A stretch of 64,000 bases of DNA from Proteobacteria bacterium 005FR1 (GCA_026192395.1 WACF01000001.1:2478309-2542308); one strand, 5' to 3'. Positions 35,857-46,124 are shown, counted from the stretch's first letter. The notes: generated by a model not told the origin, from the sequence alone. Translations and numbers: made by a program.

Positions 35857-36843
35857 CTAGCGGACGACTTCGCCGTGGGCTTGTTTATCGGCGTGATAGG
35901 ACGATCGCACCAGTGGGCCACAGGCCGCCTGCGCAAAACCCAGTTTAGCTGCCTTTTCCTCGTATTCCGCGAATTCATCCGGGTGCACGTAGCGGGCCAC
36001 CGGCAGGTGATCTCGGGAAGGCTGCAGGTATTGGCCGATTGTGAGCATGTCGATATCGTGCTCTCGCATGTCTTCCATTACTGCGATGATTTCTTCTTTG
36101 GTCTCACCGAGCCCCACCATCAGACCGGACTTGGTGATCACATCCGGGCGGCGCTTCTTGTATTCCTGCAAGAGTTTCAGTGACCACTTGTAATTAGCGC
36201 CGGGTCGGGCCTGGCGATAAAGGCGAGGCACGGTTTCCAGGTTGTGATTGAAGACATCCGGCGCTTCTTTTTCGAACTCCCGCAGCGCTTCGTCCATGCG
36301 ACCGCGAAAGTCGGGCGTGAGCACTTCCACTTGCAGCTGCGGTGACAGGGCGCGGGCTTCGCGGATACAGCTGGCAAAATGCGCGGCACCGCCATCGCGA
36401 AGATCGTCGCGATCCACGGAGGTGATGACCACATATTTCAAACGCATCTCCGCAATCGCTTCGGCAAGGTGGCGCGGCTCATCAGGATCCAGCGGGTTGG
36501 GCTTGCCATGGCCCACATCGCAGAAGGGACAGCGGCGAGTGCAGATATCACCCATCACCATGAAGGTGGCAGTACCGCCGGAGAAGCACTCACCGAGGTT
36601 CGGGCAGCTGGCTTCTTCGCAGACGCTCGCCAGCTTGTTCTTGCGCAGAATGCTTTTAATGCGCTCCACTTCCGGCGAGGCCGGGACTTTCACGCGAATC
36701 CAATCGGGTTTTCGCAGCAACTGGTCGGAGGCGATCACCTTGACCGGGATATTGTCCACCTTGTCGGCATCGCGGAGTTTTTCGCCCTGAACTTTGCGGC
36801 GACTGCGTTTGACGGGCAACTGGTCTTCGAAACTGCGGGTCAT
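35857..36843 (-). CDS. lipA: Lipoyl synthase
   Basis: 328 residues, a radical SAM enzyme that inserts two sulfurs into protein-bound octanoyl groups. The auxiliary cluster cysteines are Cys75, Cys80 and Cys86 ([12 protein letters not shown]). The SAM cluster is Cys101, Cys105 and Cys108 (CTRRCPFC). The C-terminal RSSYHAD holds the conserved Ser that binds the auxiliary cluster. It follows lipB with 27 bp between them, forming the standard ybeD-lipB-lipA run. Confidence 0.98.
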   Translation of the reverse strand: MTRSFEDQLPVKRSRRKVQGEKLRDADKVDNIPVKVIASDQLLRKPDWIRVKVPASPEVERIKSILRKNKLASVCEEASCPNLGECFSGGTATFMVMGDICTRRCPFCDVGHGKPNPLDPDEPRHLAEAIAEMRLKYVVITSVDRDDLRDGGAAHFASCIREARALSPQLQVEVLTPDFRGRMDEALREFEKEAPDVFNHNLETVPRLYRQARPGANYKWSLKLLQEYKKRRPDVITKSGLMVGLGETKEEIIAVMEDMREHDIDMLTIGQYLQPSRDHLPVARYVHPDEFAEYEEKAAKLGFAQAACGPLVRSSYHADKQAHGEVVR

Positions 36844-36870
36844 GATAAAGCGGCCTGCTTTCGCTTGAGT

Positions 36871-37551
36871 TCAAATCGAGGTGAGGGTTGCGGGCTGAGA
36901 GGTCCGGGGCGGCCACTGTACGCCACATCCCAACAGCTCGCAAAGATTTTCAACCAGCACCTGGCTCATGTCGTCGACGGTGGGCTGCTGCCCGATCGTG
37001 GCCAGTTCACGCACTTGCACGACCGGCATGCCCGCGTATCCACACGGGTTGATGCGCTGAAACGGCTCCAAGTCCATATCCACATTGAGACTGAGGCCAT
37101 GGAAGCTGCAACCCCGGCGAATCCGCAGGCCGAGCGCAGCGATTTTTGCCTCACCCACGTAAACGCCAGGGGCGCCGGCTCTGCGCTGCGCCTCGATGCC
37201 GAAGTGCTGCAAAGTGCGAATCAGGCTCTCCTCCATCAGCTCGACGATTGCGCGAACGCCGATTTTGAGTCGGTGCAGATTCAGCAGAGGGTAAAGCACC
37301 AGCTGGCCAGGGCCGTGATAAGTGACCTGACCTCCGCGGTCGCAGGCGATGACCGGGATGTCGCCCGGGCTCAGCAGATGTTCGCGACGGCCCGCCTGGC
37401 CGAGGGTGAAAACGGGAGGGTGCTGGACCAGCCAGATTTCGTCCTGAGTAGAGTCTTCACGCCGATCGGTGAATTCGATCATGCGCCGCCATACCGGCTC
37501 ATAATCCTCGAGCCCGAGCTCGCGGACCAGGACAGTGCCGGACTCCGGCAT
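36871..37551 (-). CDS. lipB: Octanoyl-ACP:protein N-octanoyltransferase
   Basis: 226 residues. LipB transfers octanoate from acyl carrier protein to lipoyl domains, before LipA adds sulfur. The catalytic Lys lies in [13 protein letters not shown] and the catalytic Cys in [29 protein letters not shown] is the conserved substrate-pocket stretch. Its ATG overlaps the TGA of ybeD by one base, so the genes are coupled. The last 15 or so residues extend past the usual end without motif. Confidence 0.97.
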   Translation of the reverse strand: MPESGTVLVRELGLEDYEPVWRRMIEFTDRREDSTQDEIWLVQHPPVFTLGQAGRREHLLSPGDIPVIACDRGGQVTYHGPGQLVLYPLLNLHRLKIGVRAIVELMEESLIRTLQHFGIEAQRRAGAPGVYVGEAKIAALGLRIRRGCSFHGLSLNVDMDLEPFQRINPCGYAGMPVVQVRELATIGQQPTVDDMSQVLVENLCELLGCGVQWPPRTSQPATLTSI

Positions 37552-37823
37552 CAGAGCACCATCTTCACTGCGTCGTATTTCTTCAGGTCTTCGAAAATGG
37601 CCTGCAATTGAGGCTCCCCAGTGGCAGTGATGAAGACGGTCACGGACTGGTAGCGGCCGTGGCGGCTGTCTCGTACCGTTACACGAGTCTCATCGAAGCC
37701 CGGCGCGTGACGCTCCATCACATTCATGACCCAGCTTTGCAATTCTTCCCGGGCGTCGCCCATGACTTTGATCGGGTAGTCGTGACAGGGAAATTCGATT
37801 CGGGGGGGTGTGGTGTCGGACAT
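37551..37823 (-). CDS. ybeD: YbeD family protein (DUF493)
   Basis: 90 residues from ATG at 37823, a small alpha/beta ACT-like protein always found near dacA-lipB in gammaproteobacteria. The sequence [16 protein letters not shown] at the N-terminus and [21 protein letters not shown] near the C-terminus are the family marks. A longer frame reaching 37973 is not supported by homology. Its exact role is unknown; a regulatory ACT-like function is proposed for the family. The stop overlaps the lipB start. Confidence 0.93.
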   Translation of the reverse strand: MSDTTPPRIEFPCHDYPIKVMGDAREELQSWVMNVMERHAPGFDETRVTVRDSRHGRYQSVTVFITATGEPQLQAIFEDLKKYDAVKMVL

Positions 37824-38009
37824 GTAGTTCCTGATAAATCTTCGTCGATAACGGTCGTTGGACCGCGCAATTCCCCATAAATGCGGCCACATCGAGCGCT
37901 TTCCAATGGGTGTCGAGTTTATCAGGCAGGCGGCGCAAACCGAAACCGGTTTGCGCCGGGAGAGAAGGAGCATAGATCGTCGTGAATCGTCGGCGTGGCA
38001 GCCAGTTTC

Positions 38010-38036
38010 GCCGGAGATCGCTCCCGCATCTCCGGC
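38010..38036 (-). terminator. Hairpin downstream of dacA
   Basis: GCCGGAGAT pairs with ATCTCCGGC over nine bases around a 9-nt loop, ten bases past the dacA stop. No T-run follows on the minus strand, so it is at best a weak terminator or a 3'-end stabiliser separating dacA from ybeD. Confidence 0.4.
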
Positions 38037-38045
38037 ATCCAGTGC

Positions 38046-39227
38046 TTACATCAGATTGAAAAGATCCATGAAAAACAGCTTGAGACTATCCCACAGGCGG
38101 GCGAACAAGCCTGCTTGCTCGATCTCCTGTTTGGCTACCAGCGGGATGTCCAGCAACTGCTTGCCATCCAGTTCCACCACCACGTTGCCCAATTCCTGGC
38201 CGGCGGCGATTGGCGCCTTGATGATCTCGTCCACGTGCATGGTGGCTTTGAGATTGTCCTGAGAGCCGCGCGGAATGGTCAGGAAAATGTCCTTCGCCAC
38301 GCCAAGGCCCAGATTGTCAGCCTTGCCGGCCCAAACCCGAACGGCACTGATTTCGTCACCGGGAGAATACAGCTTGTGAGTCTGGAAATAGCGGAAGCCG
38401 TAGGTCAGCAGTTTCTGGGACTCCACCGCCCGCGCTTCTTCTGAATTGGTGCCCATGACCACAGCGATCAGACGCATGCCGTCCTTTTCCGACGAGGATA
38501 CTAGGCAATACCCCGCTTCTTCCGTGTGACCGGTCTTGATGCCGTCCACGGTAGGATCGCGGAACAGCAGCTTGTTGCGGTTGGGCTGATTGATGCCGTT
38601 GTACTTGAAGTACTTTTCCGCGTAGATCTTGTAGTGCTCGGGATAGTCGCGAATCATCGCCTGTGCCAGCTTGGCAAGATCGCGGGCCGTGGTCACGTGC
38701 CCTTCCGCGGGCCAACCGGTGGCATTTCTGTAGACAGTTCCGGTCATGCCCAGCAAGGCCGCCTGTTGGTTCATGACATCGACAAAGGCGTCTTCACTGC
38801 CGGCTACACGCTCGGCCAGTGCAACACTGGCGTCGTTGCCCGACTGGATGATCACGCCACGCAGCAGATCCTTGACCGACACCTGGGTGCCCTCGCGGAT
38901 GAACATCTTGGAGCCGCCCATCTTCCAGGCTTTCACGCTGATATTGACCATTTCGTCTTCACGCAGGTTACCTCGCTCCACTTCGCCGGAGACGATGTAG
39001 CTGGTCATCATCTTGGTCAGACTTGCCGGCGGCAGCGACTCGTCGGCATTATGCTCAACCAGCACTTCGCCGGTATTCGCATCGATGAGCAGATAACCGG
39101 TCGCAGCCAGCTGCGGCGGCGCGGGTATCAGAACCGGATCAGCATGCGCACCTGCGGCGGTGACGATGCTACCGAGAACAAAAACAAAGGCGTAGAAAAC
39201 GCGTCGATTCAAACCTGCGAGAAACAA
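38046..39227 (-). CDS. dacA: D-alanyl-D-alanine carboxypeptidase (PBP5/6 family)
   Basis: About 393 residues. The enzyme trims the terminal D-Ala from peptidoglycan stem peptides. It has a signal peptide ending AGAHA, the catalytic SLTK (Ser69, Lys72), the second motif SGN in IIQSGNDAS and the third motif KTG in DGIKTGHTEEAG. A C-terminal beta domain ends in an amphipathic helix (WDSLKLFFMDLFNL) that anchors it to the inner membrane. The frame is open to 39266, but TTG at 39227 has AAGGGGG 7 nt upstream and starts the signal peptide cleanly. No ATG is available near either. Confidence 0.95.
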   Translation of the reverse strand: MFLAGLNRRVFYAFVFVLGSIVTAAGAHADPVLIPAPPQLAATGYLLIDANTGEVLVEHNADESLPPASLTKMMTSYIVSGEVERGNLREDEMVNISVKAWKMGGSKMFIREGTQVSVKDLLRGVIIQSGNDASVALAERVAGSEDAFVDVMNQQAALLGMTGTVYRNATGWPAEGHVTTARDLAKLAQAMIRDYPEHYKIYAEKYFKYNGINQPNRNKLLFRDPTVDGIKTGHTEEAGYCLVSSSEKDGMRLIAVVMGTNSEEARAVESQKLLTYGFRYFQTHKLYSPGDEISAVRVWAGKADNLGLGVAKDIFLTIPRGSQDNLKATMHVDEIIKAPIAAGQELGNVVVELDGKQLLDIPLVAKQEIEQAGLFARLWDSLKLFFMDLFNLM

Positions 39228-39292
39228 AACCAATCCCCCTTGATAACAGTTTTTTGAACTGTCCAAAAATTCTTCAGTTCAGAAGATAGCAG

Positions 39293-40162
39293 CTATTCCT
39301 GAACAATGTGCGGAATACCCAGATTAAGTTGCCGAATCCGCTGCTGCAGATTCAACAGTTCGAAATTGTCGCTGATCGGACCGATGCGAACCCGGAACAG
39401 GCTCTTCAGCGTATCTGCCGGGGTTATGAATACCGGCAGGCTGGTAAGGTCCAGTAGTTTCTCTCGCAGCGCGTGGGCTGAATCCTCACTACCGAAGGCG
39501 CCGGCCTGCAAAAATGTGTTTGCAGGCAGATCATAGCCGGCCGACTCGCGGGGCGCCGGGGCTGCCGTTTCCGCACTCGCGATGGCTTGAGGTTCGGAAG
39601 CGGGACTGTGACCGTTTTCCCGGGCCCAGACCACGGGATCGATGGCCACCACCTCGACCGATGCCGTCCCCTGCTCTACGAAGCCGAGTTTTTTGGCTGC
39701 GGTATAGGTCAGATCGATGATTCGGCCATCGTGAAAGGGGCCGCGATCATTGACCCGGACGATCACTTCCCGGCCGTTTTCCAGATTTCTGACCCGCACG
39801 AAACTGGGGATCGGCAGGGTCTTGTGAGCCGCCGTCATTCCGTACATGTCGTAAACCTCTCCATTGGAGGTTTGCCGGCCATGGAATTTTCGGCCGTACC
39901 AGGATGCGAGCCCCTGCTCCCGATATCCATTTGCATCGGGCAGCAGTTCGTAGGTTTTTCCGAGCACTGTGTAGGGCGATTTATTGCCCGCATTGGTGCG
40001 CGGCTCCCAGCGGGGTACCGCATCAGGAATGTGGGCGACGTCGAGCGGTTGCTCGGGCCCGCTGTCCTTCTGCACCGCACGTTCTGGGGTACTCACACAG
40101 GCGGTCAGCAACAAAAAGCCACCCGCAACCAGTCCTGCCTTGATTGGTAATCTCGTCAACAT
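39293..40162 (-). CDS. rlpA: Septal-ring lytic transglycosylase RlpA
   Basis: 289 residues. It is a lipoprotein (lipobox LLTAC, Cys22) with a double-psi beta-barrel catalytic domain: GLASWYGRKFHGRQTSNGE, then AAHKTLPIPSFVRV and VNDRGPFHDGRIIDL, which holds the catalytic Asp. A SPOR domain (about 212-289) binds denuded glycan at the division septum. It cleaves glycan strands lacking stem peptides. It sits between mltB and dacA in the conserved elongation cluster. Confidence 0.95.
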   Translation of the reverse strand: MLTRLPIKAGLVAGGFLLLTACVSTPERAVQKDSGPEQPLDVAHIPDAVPRWEPRTNAGNKSPYTVLGKTYELLPDANGYREQGLASWYGRKFHGRQTSNGEVYDMYGMTAAHKTLPIPSFVRVRNLENGREVIVRVNDRGPFHDGRIIDLTYTAAKKLGFVEQGTASVEVVAIDPVVWARENGHSPASEPQAIASAETAAPAPRESAGYDLPANTFLQAGAFGSEDSAHALREKLLDLTSLPVFITPADTLKSLFRVRIGPISDNFELLNLQQRIRQLNLGIPHIVQE

Positions 40163-40195
40163 GCCCGGTTTTTTTCTGGTTATTGATTGGTATTT

Positions 40196-41173
40196 TTAGT
40201 CGTGCGCTTGCCTGATTCTCTCGGCAAGCTGATAAACCGCCATCGCGTAAAGCTGACTACGATTATAGCGGGTTATAACTTCGAAGTTTTTTAAGCCGAT
40301 CCAGAATTCCGCCCCTTGTTTGCCTTCCAGTTTGAAGGCCATCGCATCTTTGCTGTCGCCGAGTTTTTCCACCGGGCTGAAGCCAGCCTTTTTGAGCGAA
40401 GTCACCTTATGGTCGAGCTTGAGCCCGGCGGTCAGCACATTGCGGTCGTATTCATTGTCTATTCGCGCTCGGCTCACCACTGGCTGGTCCTTCTGCCAGC
40501 CGTGTCGGGCCAGATAGTTCGCCACACTGCCAATGGCGTCGGCGGGATTGCTCCAGATATCGGTGAAGCCATCCCCGTCAAAGTCCACCGCGTAGGCGCG
40601 ATAACTGGACGGCATGAACTGTCCGTAGCCCATTGCGCCCGCATAGGAGCCTTTCAGCGAGAGCGGATCCCGCTTTTGCTCCCGGGCCAGAACCAGGAAA
40701 TGCTCAAGCTCCTTGCGGAAGAAACTCGACCGGGGCGGATAATCGAAGCCGAGCGTGGCGAGCGCATCGATAACCCGATAGCTGCCGGTATTCTCGCCGT
40801 AGCGGGTCTCGACGCCGATAATGGAAACAATGACTTCGGGTGCAACACCGTAGGTCTCATACGCGCGTTGCAGGTCTGCCTGATTCTCCCGCCAGAACTG
40901 TACACCGCCGTCGATGCGGCGATCCTGAATGAAGATGTCCTGGTATTCCGCCCAGGTAAGCACCTTTTCCGCCGGACGGGCAATGGCTTCGAGAATTCGA
41001 TCCTTGCGCTCCACCTCGGCGAATAGGCGGGTCAGCGCTTGTTTGTCGAAAGCGTGTTCCTTGTGCATCTTGTCGACAAAACCCTGCAACTCCGAATGGC
41101 CGGAATAGTCCGCCAGACACGCGCCGGCCCACAACAGTGAACACCCACAAATCGTACGAAGAATCGTTTTCAA
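40196..41173 (-). CDS. mltB: Lytic murein transglycosylase B
   Basis: 325 residues, MltB/SltB type. The catalytic Glu is Glu122 in IIGVETRYGENTG. GSYAGAMGYGQFMPSSY and DFDGDGFTDIWSNPADAIGS are family signatures, the latter an EF-hand-like calcium loop. The start is TTG at 41173, with AAGGTG 5 nt upstream. The N-terminal signal could be read by signal peptidase I after ACLA. A lipobox at WAGAC is poor, so soluble periplasmic rather than lipid-anchored is slightly favoured. Confidence 0.94.
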   Translation of the reverse strand: MKTILRTICGCSLLWAGACLADYSGHSELQGFVDKMHKEHAFDKQALTRLFAEVERKDRILEAIARPAEKVLTWAEYQDIFIQDRRIDGGVQFWRENQADLQRAYETYGVAPEVIVSIIGVETRYGENTGSYRVIDALATLGFDYPPRSSFFRKELEHFLVLAREQKRDPLSLKGSYAGAMGYGQFMPSSYRAYAVDFDGDGFTDIWSNPADAIGSVANYLARHGWQKDQPVVSRARIDNEYDRNVLTAGLKLDHKVTSLKKAGFSPVEKLGDSKDAMAFKLEGKQGAEFWIGLKNFEVITRYNRSQLYAMAVYQLAERIRQAHD

Positions 41174-41192
41174 GAAGTCACCTTTCGATTGC

Positions 41193-42338
41193 TCAAACGG
41201 TCAAACGGCGCTGCTCGGTACTAACCGCCATCAGCAGGCCGAAACCCACCATCAGTGTCAGCATCGCAGTGCCGCCATAGCTCACCAGCGGCAAAGGCAC
41301 CCCCACCACCGGCAACAAGCCCGAGACCATGCCCATATTGACGAAGACATAGATAAAGAAGGTGAGCGTGATACTGCCGGCCAACAGGCGTCCGAAACTG
41401 TCCTGAGCATTCACCGCAATCACCAGCCCCCGGCCGATGATGAGTATGTAGATGCCCATCAGGGCCAGCACGCCGTAAAGGCCGAATTCCTCGGCCAGTA
41501 CCGCGATGATGAAATCCGTGTGGCCTTCGGGCAGAAAATCCAGGTGCGACTGGGTTCCATGCATCCAGCCCTTGCCCTCCAAGCCACCCGAGCCGATGGC
41601 AGTTTTCGACTGGATGATGTTCCAGCCAGCTCCGAGCTTGTCGGCCTCGGGGTCGAGCAAGGTCAGGACGCGCTGACGCTGATAATCATGGAGGACGAAA
41701 TGCCACATGGGCCACAAACTGGCGAGGACCAGGCCGAGCGCCGTCAGGATGTAGCGCCACTGCAGACCCGACAGGAAAAGTACCGCCAACCCGGAGAAAG
41801 CCACCAGCAAAGAGGTTCCGAGGTCCGGCTGCTGGATGATCAGAACCGTCGGTAGCCCGACAAGAACCAGGGTCCAGAAAATGTGCTTGAATCGGGGCGG
41901 CAGCTGGCGCTGCGAGAGGTAGGCAGCAGTCACCAGGGGGAGAGCGATTTTCATCAACTCCGCGGGCTGAAAACGAAATCCGCCGAGACTGAGCCAGCGC
42001 TGAGCGCCCTTTGCTCCCACTCCGATGAAAATCACCAGCGTCAGCAGTGCTGTGCCAAACAGCCAGAGCCAGAACGACCAGCGAGCCAGCGTGGACAGTT
42101 TTACCTGAGCGACCACAAACATGGCAGCGTAGCCAAGCATGAAGATCTTGCCCTGCCGCTCCACGTAGTAGCGACTTTCGCCGCTGGCGCTGTACAGCAC
42201 GATCAGGCCGAAGGTAGTCAATGCAAGCAGTAATACCAGCATCGGCAGGTCGATGTGCAGGCGCAACCATACACTGCTGCGACGTTGAAGGTCGCGGCTC
42301 GCTTCCGGCATGCGGCGGATGAAGTCCTGGCTGGCCAT
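41193..42338 (-). CDS. rodA: Rod shape-determining glycosyltransferase RodA
   Basis: 381 residues, a SEDS-family peptidoglycan polymerase with ten membrane helices, partner of PBP2 in cell elongation. Marks include the conserved WNIIQSKTAIGSGGLEGKGW loop, the HTDFIIAVLAEEFG segment and a C-terminal GVPLPLVSYGGTAMLT. ATG at 42338 is chosen by family length; the frame continues to 42467 inside mrdA without homology. It begins 10 bp after the mrdA stop, so the pair is co-transcribed. Confidence 0.96.
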   Translation of the reverse strand: MASQDFIRRMPEASRDLQRRSSVWLRLHIDLPMLVLLLALTTFGLIVLYSASGESRYYVERQGKIFMLGYAAMFVVAQVKLSTLARWSFWLWLFGTALLTLVIFIGVGAKGAQRWLSLGGFRFQPAELMKIALPLVTAAYLSQRQLPPRFKHIFWTLVLVGLPTVLIIQQPDLGTSLLVAFSGLAVLFLSGLQWRYILTALGLVLASLWPMWHFVLHDYQRQRVLTLLDPEADKLGAGWNIIQSKTAIGSGGLEGKGWMHGTQSHLDFLPEGHTDFIIAVLAEEFGLYGVLALMGIYILIIGRGLVIAVNAQDSFGRLLAGSITLTFFIYVFVNMGMVSGLLPVVGVPLPLVSYGGTAMLTLMVGFGLLMAVSTEQRRLTV

Positions 42339-42348
42339 CTTATCTCGA

Positions 42349-44235
42349 TTACCCGCCCTGGCTGGTGAACTTGGCTTCGCGGCGGCGTTCGCTGGCGAAA
42401 TAAGCATCCATGATGGCGCGGGCAACCGGAGCTGCTGCGGTGCTGCCATGCTCACCGTTCTCGACAATCACCCCTACGGCAATTTGGGGGTTCTCCACCG
42501 GGGCAAAGCCAATGAACAGTGCCTGGTCGCGACGGCGCTTGGCCACCTTGTCGATGTCGTACTTTTCATCCTGGGCCATGCCCACGATCTGTGCGGTGCC
42601 GGTTTTCCCACCCATCCGGTACTCCAGACCCTTGTTGATACGGCGCGCAGTACCCTTGGGTCCGTGCACGACCTGCTCCATGGCCTCCAGTACCCGATCC
42701 CAGTGTGCGTCGGCAACGGTGATGCGATCCACAGGTGGATTGCTCTGCAACCTGCTGTGATCGCCCTCGCGAACGAACTGAACCATGCGCGGCTCGCGTC
42801 GTTCGCCACGCGCCGCCATCGTGGCCGTCATCACGGCCAACTGCAGCGGAGTAACCGAGACAAAGCCCTGTCCTACCCCGACGTTCAGGGTGTCCCCGGG
42901 GTACCAGGCCTCACCGCGAACTTCGCGCTTCCACTTGCGGGAGGGCCAGATGCCCGGGCGTTCGCCAGGAAGGTCGATGCCGGTACGCTGACCGAGCCCG
43001 AAATGCGCACCGAAGGGATGGATGTTGTCGATAGTCATCCGGTTGGCGAGATCGTAGTAGAAGGTGTTGCAGGACTCCGTGATGGCCTCGCGCAAGCCCA
43101 CCTTCTTGCCATGTCCCCAGCTGATGTGGTCGCGATAGCGACGGGTATCGCCAGGCAGACGGAAAAAACCCGGGTCGAAGATCGTATAGCCCGGATCCAG
43201 GGTGCCGGTGTGCAAACCGCCAAGGGCGAGCATGGGCTTGAGAGTGGACCCTGCCGGGTACTGGCCGCGTAACGCCCGGTCGAACAGTGGGGTATCGAGC
43301 GACTCATTCAGCGCCCGATAGTCTTCATAGCTGATGCCGGTGACGAACAGATTGGGATCGAAGCCCGGTGCCGAGGCAATGGCCAGAACCCCCCCGGTGC
43401 GCACATCCACCGCCACCGCCGCACCGCGCTGATCGCCCAGGGCGTCCATGGCCGCTTGCTGGATTTCGATATCCAGATACAAATGCAGGTCCTGGCCGGG
43501 CTCGGGATCGTGCCGTTCAAGCTCTTTGAGGACGCGACCGCGGGCGTTGGTCTCGACGTTCTGGTAGCCCACCTTGCCGAGCAGAATGTCCTCGTATTCC
43601 TTCTCAAGGCCGATCTTGCCGATGCTGAAGGTGCCCTGGTAGCGCTGATACTCCTCCTCGTCGAAGCCGGCCAGTTCGCGATCGTTGATACGACCCACAT
43701 AGCCGATGCTGTGGCCGAACAAGTCGCCGAAGGGATAGTGGCGAACCAGCTGGGCCTCTACTTCGACGCCTTCGAGGCGATACTCGTTGACTGCCAGCCT
43801 GGCGATTTCGTCTTCGGTGAGCTGGTAGCGCAAGGGCACCGCCTCGAAGGGCCGGCGCCTTTGTTCGAGACTCTTATGGAATTTCTCCAGATCACCGGGG
43901 GCGATGTCGATGATGCTCGCCAGCAAGTCCAGCGTACCCTGCATGTCCGGCACCAGCTCTTTCGTCAGCGAAAGCGTATAGCTGGCGCGGTTGTCGGCGA
44001 GCAGAATGCCATTGCGATCGTAGATCAGCCCCCGGGTGGGAGCGATCGGCTGAACGTGGATTCGGTTGCGGTCGGATTGAACGGCGTAGTTCTCATGATG
44101 AACCACCTGGAGGTTGTAGTAGCGAGCGATCAGAATGCCGAGCATCGCGAGCACGCCAAAGGACACCAGCCAAACGCGCCCGAGAAAGAGCCGCGCCTCA
44201 CTGGTGTGATCTTTTAACTGCAGGGGTTCTGACAT
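42349..44235 (-). CDS. mrdA: Penicillin-binding protein 2
   Basis: 628 residues, class B transpeptidase for lateral wall growth. One N-terminal membrane helix (about 20-42) is followed by the dimerisation or pedestal region with APTRGLIYDRNG. The transpeptidase domain has catalytic SxxK at Ser330-Lys333 (GSTLKP), SCN at 388-390 and KTGTAQ near residue 545. rodA follows at once. The order rlmH-mrdA-rodA is the usual gammaproteobacterial order. Confidence 0.97.
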   Translation of the reverse strand: MSEPLQLKDHTSEARLFLGRVWLVSFGVLAMLGILIARYYNLQVVHHENYAVQSDRNRIHVQPIAPTRGLIYDRNGILLADNRASYTLSLTKELVPDMQGTLDLLASIIDIAPGDLEKFHKSLEQRRRPFEAVPLRYQLTEDEIARLAVNEYRLEGVEVEAQLVRHYPFGDLFGHSIGYVGRINDRELAGFDEEEYQRYQGTFSIGKIGLEKEYEDILLGKVGYQNVETNARGRVLKELERHDPEPGQDLHLYLDIEIQQAAMDALGDQRGAAVAVDVRTGGVLAIASAPGFDPNLFVTGISYEDYRALNESLDTPLFDRALRGQYPAGSTLKPMLALGGLHTGTLDPGYTIFDPGFFRLPGDTRRYRDHISWGHGKKVGLREAITESCNTFYYDLANRMTIDNIHPFGAHFGLGQRTGIDLPGERPGIWPSRKWKREVRGEAWYPGDTLNVGVGQGFVSVTPLQLAVMTATMAARGERREPRMVQFVREGDHSRLQSNPPVDRITVADAHWDRVLEAMEQVVHGPKGTARRINKGLEYRMGGKTGTAQIVGMAQDEKYDIDKVAKRRRDQALFIGFAPVENPQIAVGVIVENGEHGSTAAAPVARAIMDAYFASERRREAKFTSQGG

Positions 44236-44387
44236 GTTGCGGCTTGGCCGTTATCGCTTCTTGTTGAAAATGTGCAGTCTGAGTTATAGCAGCCAATTCG
44301 GGCATTCTGCTGGCAATATCCGGCATCCGGCGAAATTATCTCGAAGGAGACCGCCAGGTACCAAGCCGCTAATGAAGAGACGGCAAT

Positions 44388-44855
44388 TCACTTGTGGTAA
44401 GGGTGGTTGTTGCGCAGACTCCACACCCGATACAGCTGCTCCGCCAGCAACACCCTCACCAGCGGATGAGGCAGTGTGAGCGCTGATAGTGACCACCGCT
44501 GGTTGGCGCGCTGCAGACAACCGGAGGATAGTCCGTCCGGCCCGCCAACGAGTAAAGTCACCGGCTGCCCCTTCATCTCCCACTGGCCGACCTGGTCGGC
44601 GGTCTCCTCGGTGGACCACATCTTGCCGGTACGATCCAGCGCCACTACCCAATGATTGTCGCCAATGGCAGCAAGTAGCTGCTCGCCCTCTTTCTCGATC
44701 GCAACCCGGGTCGAGGTGCTCTTGCCGCGGCTGGCCAGAGGCAGGCCCTTGAATTCCACCGAGAAATCCCGGGGCAGGCGCTTCAGGTATTCCTGGCAGC
44801 CCGCGTCCACCCACTGAGGCATTTTAGTACCGATTGCGAGGATCTGAATCCGCAT
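44388..44855 (-). CDS. rlmH: 23S rRNA pseudouridine-1915 N3-methyltransferase RlmH
   Basis: 155 residues from ATG at 44855, exactly the E. coli length. It is a SPOUT methyltransferase that methylates pseudouridine 1915 in helix 69 of 23S rRNA. LLVGGPDGLSSGC and the C-terminal LAEQLYRVWSLRNNHPYHK form the trefoil-knot SAM site and family end. The longer frame upstream is not homologous and is rejected. It is between rsfS and mrdA as usual. Confidence 0.97.
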   Translation of the reverse strand: MRIQILAIGTKMPQWVDAGCQEYLKRLPRDFSVEFKGLPLASRGKSTSTRVAIEKEGEQLLAAIGDNHWVVALDRTGKMWSTEETADQVGQWEMKGQPVTLLVGGPDGLSSGCLQRANQRWSLSALTLPHPLVRVLLAEQLYRVWSLRNNHPYHK

Positions 44856-44967
44856 AGTCGTCAAAAACCACGGATGGACAAACAATTGTGAAAAATCACC
44901 GCTCGTGGCAATGCTTCGGCAGGCGGATGCGGCGAAAAGAATGATATGGACGACAACTCTTGTCGTC

Positions 44968-45312
44968 TTAGTCAGCAGAACGGCTGGAGGGTTCCAGTTG
45001 CCAGAGTCTTTCCAGATCGTAGAACTCACGGGTGGCTGGAAGCATGGCGTGAACGACGGTGTCGCCGAAATCGACCAGAACCCATTCCCCGCCTTCTTTT
45101 CCTTCGATGCCCATGGGACGAAAACCGGCTTCCTTGGCATCTTCTACGACATTGTCCACCAAGGACTTCACGTGGCGGTTGGAGGTACCGCTGACAATGA
45201 TCAGCGTGTCCATCACGTCGCTCAGCTCACGTACGTCCAGGCTCACGATGTCCCTGCCCTTCAGATCTTCCAGGGCGTTAATGATGATGTCATTCAGTTG
45301 CGGTTCGGTCAT
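44968..45312 (-). CDS. rsfS: Ribosomal silencing factor RsfS
   Basis: 114 residues. It binds L14 on the 50S subunit and blocks joining of subunits in starvation. The core [20 protein letters not shown] and [20 protein letters not shown] are diagnostic. It lies between nadD and rlmH, matching the conserved order. Confidence 0.96.
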   Translation of the reverse strand: MTEPQLNDIIINALEDLKGRDIVSLDVRELSDVMDTLIIVSGTSNRHVKSLVDNVVEDAKEAGFRPMGIEGKEGGEWVLVDFGDTVVHAMLPATREFYDLERLWQLEPSSRSAD

Positions 45313-45406
45313 TTAGACTGCCTGTACTTATTCAGAGAATGGTTGTTCAGAAAACGTTTGTCCAGAATCGGGCTGGCTCTAAAAGGCGGTCGGGCGCGAT
45401 TGAGCC

Positions 45407-46066
45407 TCACCGTCGATAAAGATTATTTCGCAAAATGTAGGCCCAGACGTTGTCCGGCAGCAGAAACTGCGGCGAACGCCCTTGAGCGATTTGCGCCCGG
45501 ATAGCGGTGGATGAAACCGGCAGCAGCATCAGCTCTTCGATCACAATGTGCCCCCCGGGCGACTGCCGCAGATCTGCGGCTTTGCCGCGGTGCCGGGTAA
45601 CATAGTCCGCCAGTTCGCCATCGCTCGGTTCCTGCCAACCGGGTCTGGCGGCGACAACGATATGGGCGTAATCCAGCAGTTCATCCCAGCGATGCCAGCT
45701 ATTCAGGCTGACCAGCGAATCCATGCCCATGGCCAGGCATAAGGCCGGCTCTGGCCCGAGACTGCGGCGAAGCGCCTGCAGAGTGTGGAGCGAGTAGGAG
45801 GGCTCGGGGTTTGCCAGCTCCACTCGGTCAATGCTGAGGTCCGGGCACGCGGCGATCGCCAGCTCCACCATGGCCGCACGGTGGTCTGCCGAAGCCGCGG
45901 GCTCCCGCCGGTGCGGAGGGATGTGACAGGGAACCAGGCGCATCTCGTCCATTTCAAGCTGCTGCCTGAGCTCGAGCGCCATGCGCAAATGTCCGATGTG
46001 CACCGGGTCAAAGGTGCCGCCGAAAAGCCCGATCAGAGGACGCCTGCTCATGCAGGCCCCAGCCAT
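45407..46066 (-). CDS. nadD: Nicotinate-nucleotide adenylyltransferase
   Basis: 219 residues. NadD joins nicotinate mononucleotide and ATP to give deamido-NAD. The nucleotidyltransferase motif GLFGGTFDPVHIGHLR is at about residues 13-28, and the second motif SSTAIRAQIAQG is near the C-terminus. ATG at 46066 has AAGAG 5 nt upstream. An in-frame ATG at 46051 with GGGG upstream would fit the family equally well. It lies 58 bp after proA on the same strand. Confidence 0.96.
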   Translation of the reverse strand: MAGACMSRRPLIGLFGGTFDPVHIGHLRMALELRQQLEMDEMRLVPCHIPPHRREPAASADHRAAMVELAIAACPDLSIDRVELANPEPSYSLHTLQALRRSLGPEPALCLAMGMDSLVSLNSWHRWDELLDYAHIVVAARPGWQEPSDGELADYVTRHRGKAADLRQSPGGHIVIEELMLLPVSSTAIRAQIAQGRSPQFLLPDNVWAYILRNNLYRR

Positions 46067-46124
46067 TCTGTCTCTTGCTCAAACTCGCAATTAAGCACCA
46101 CGGCTCCAGGTCCGACAGCTGGGA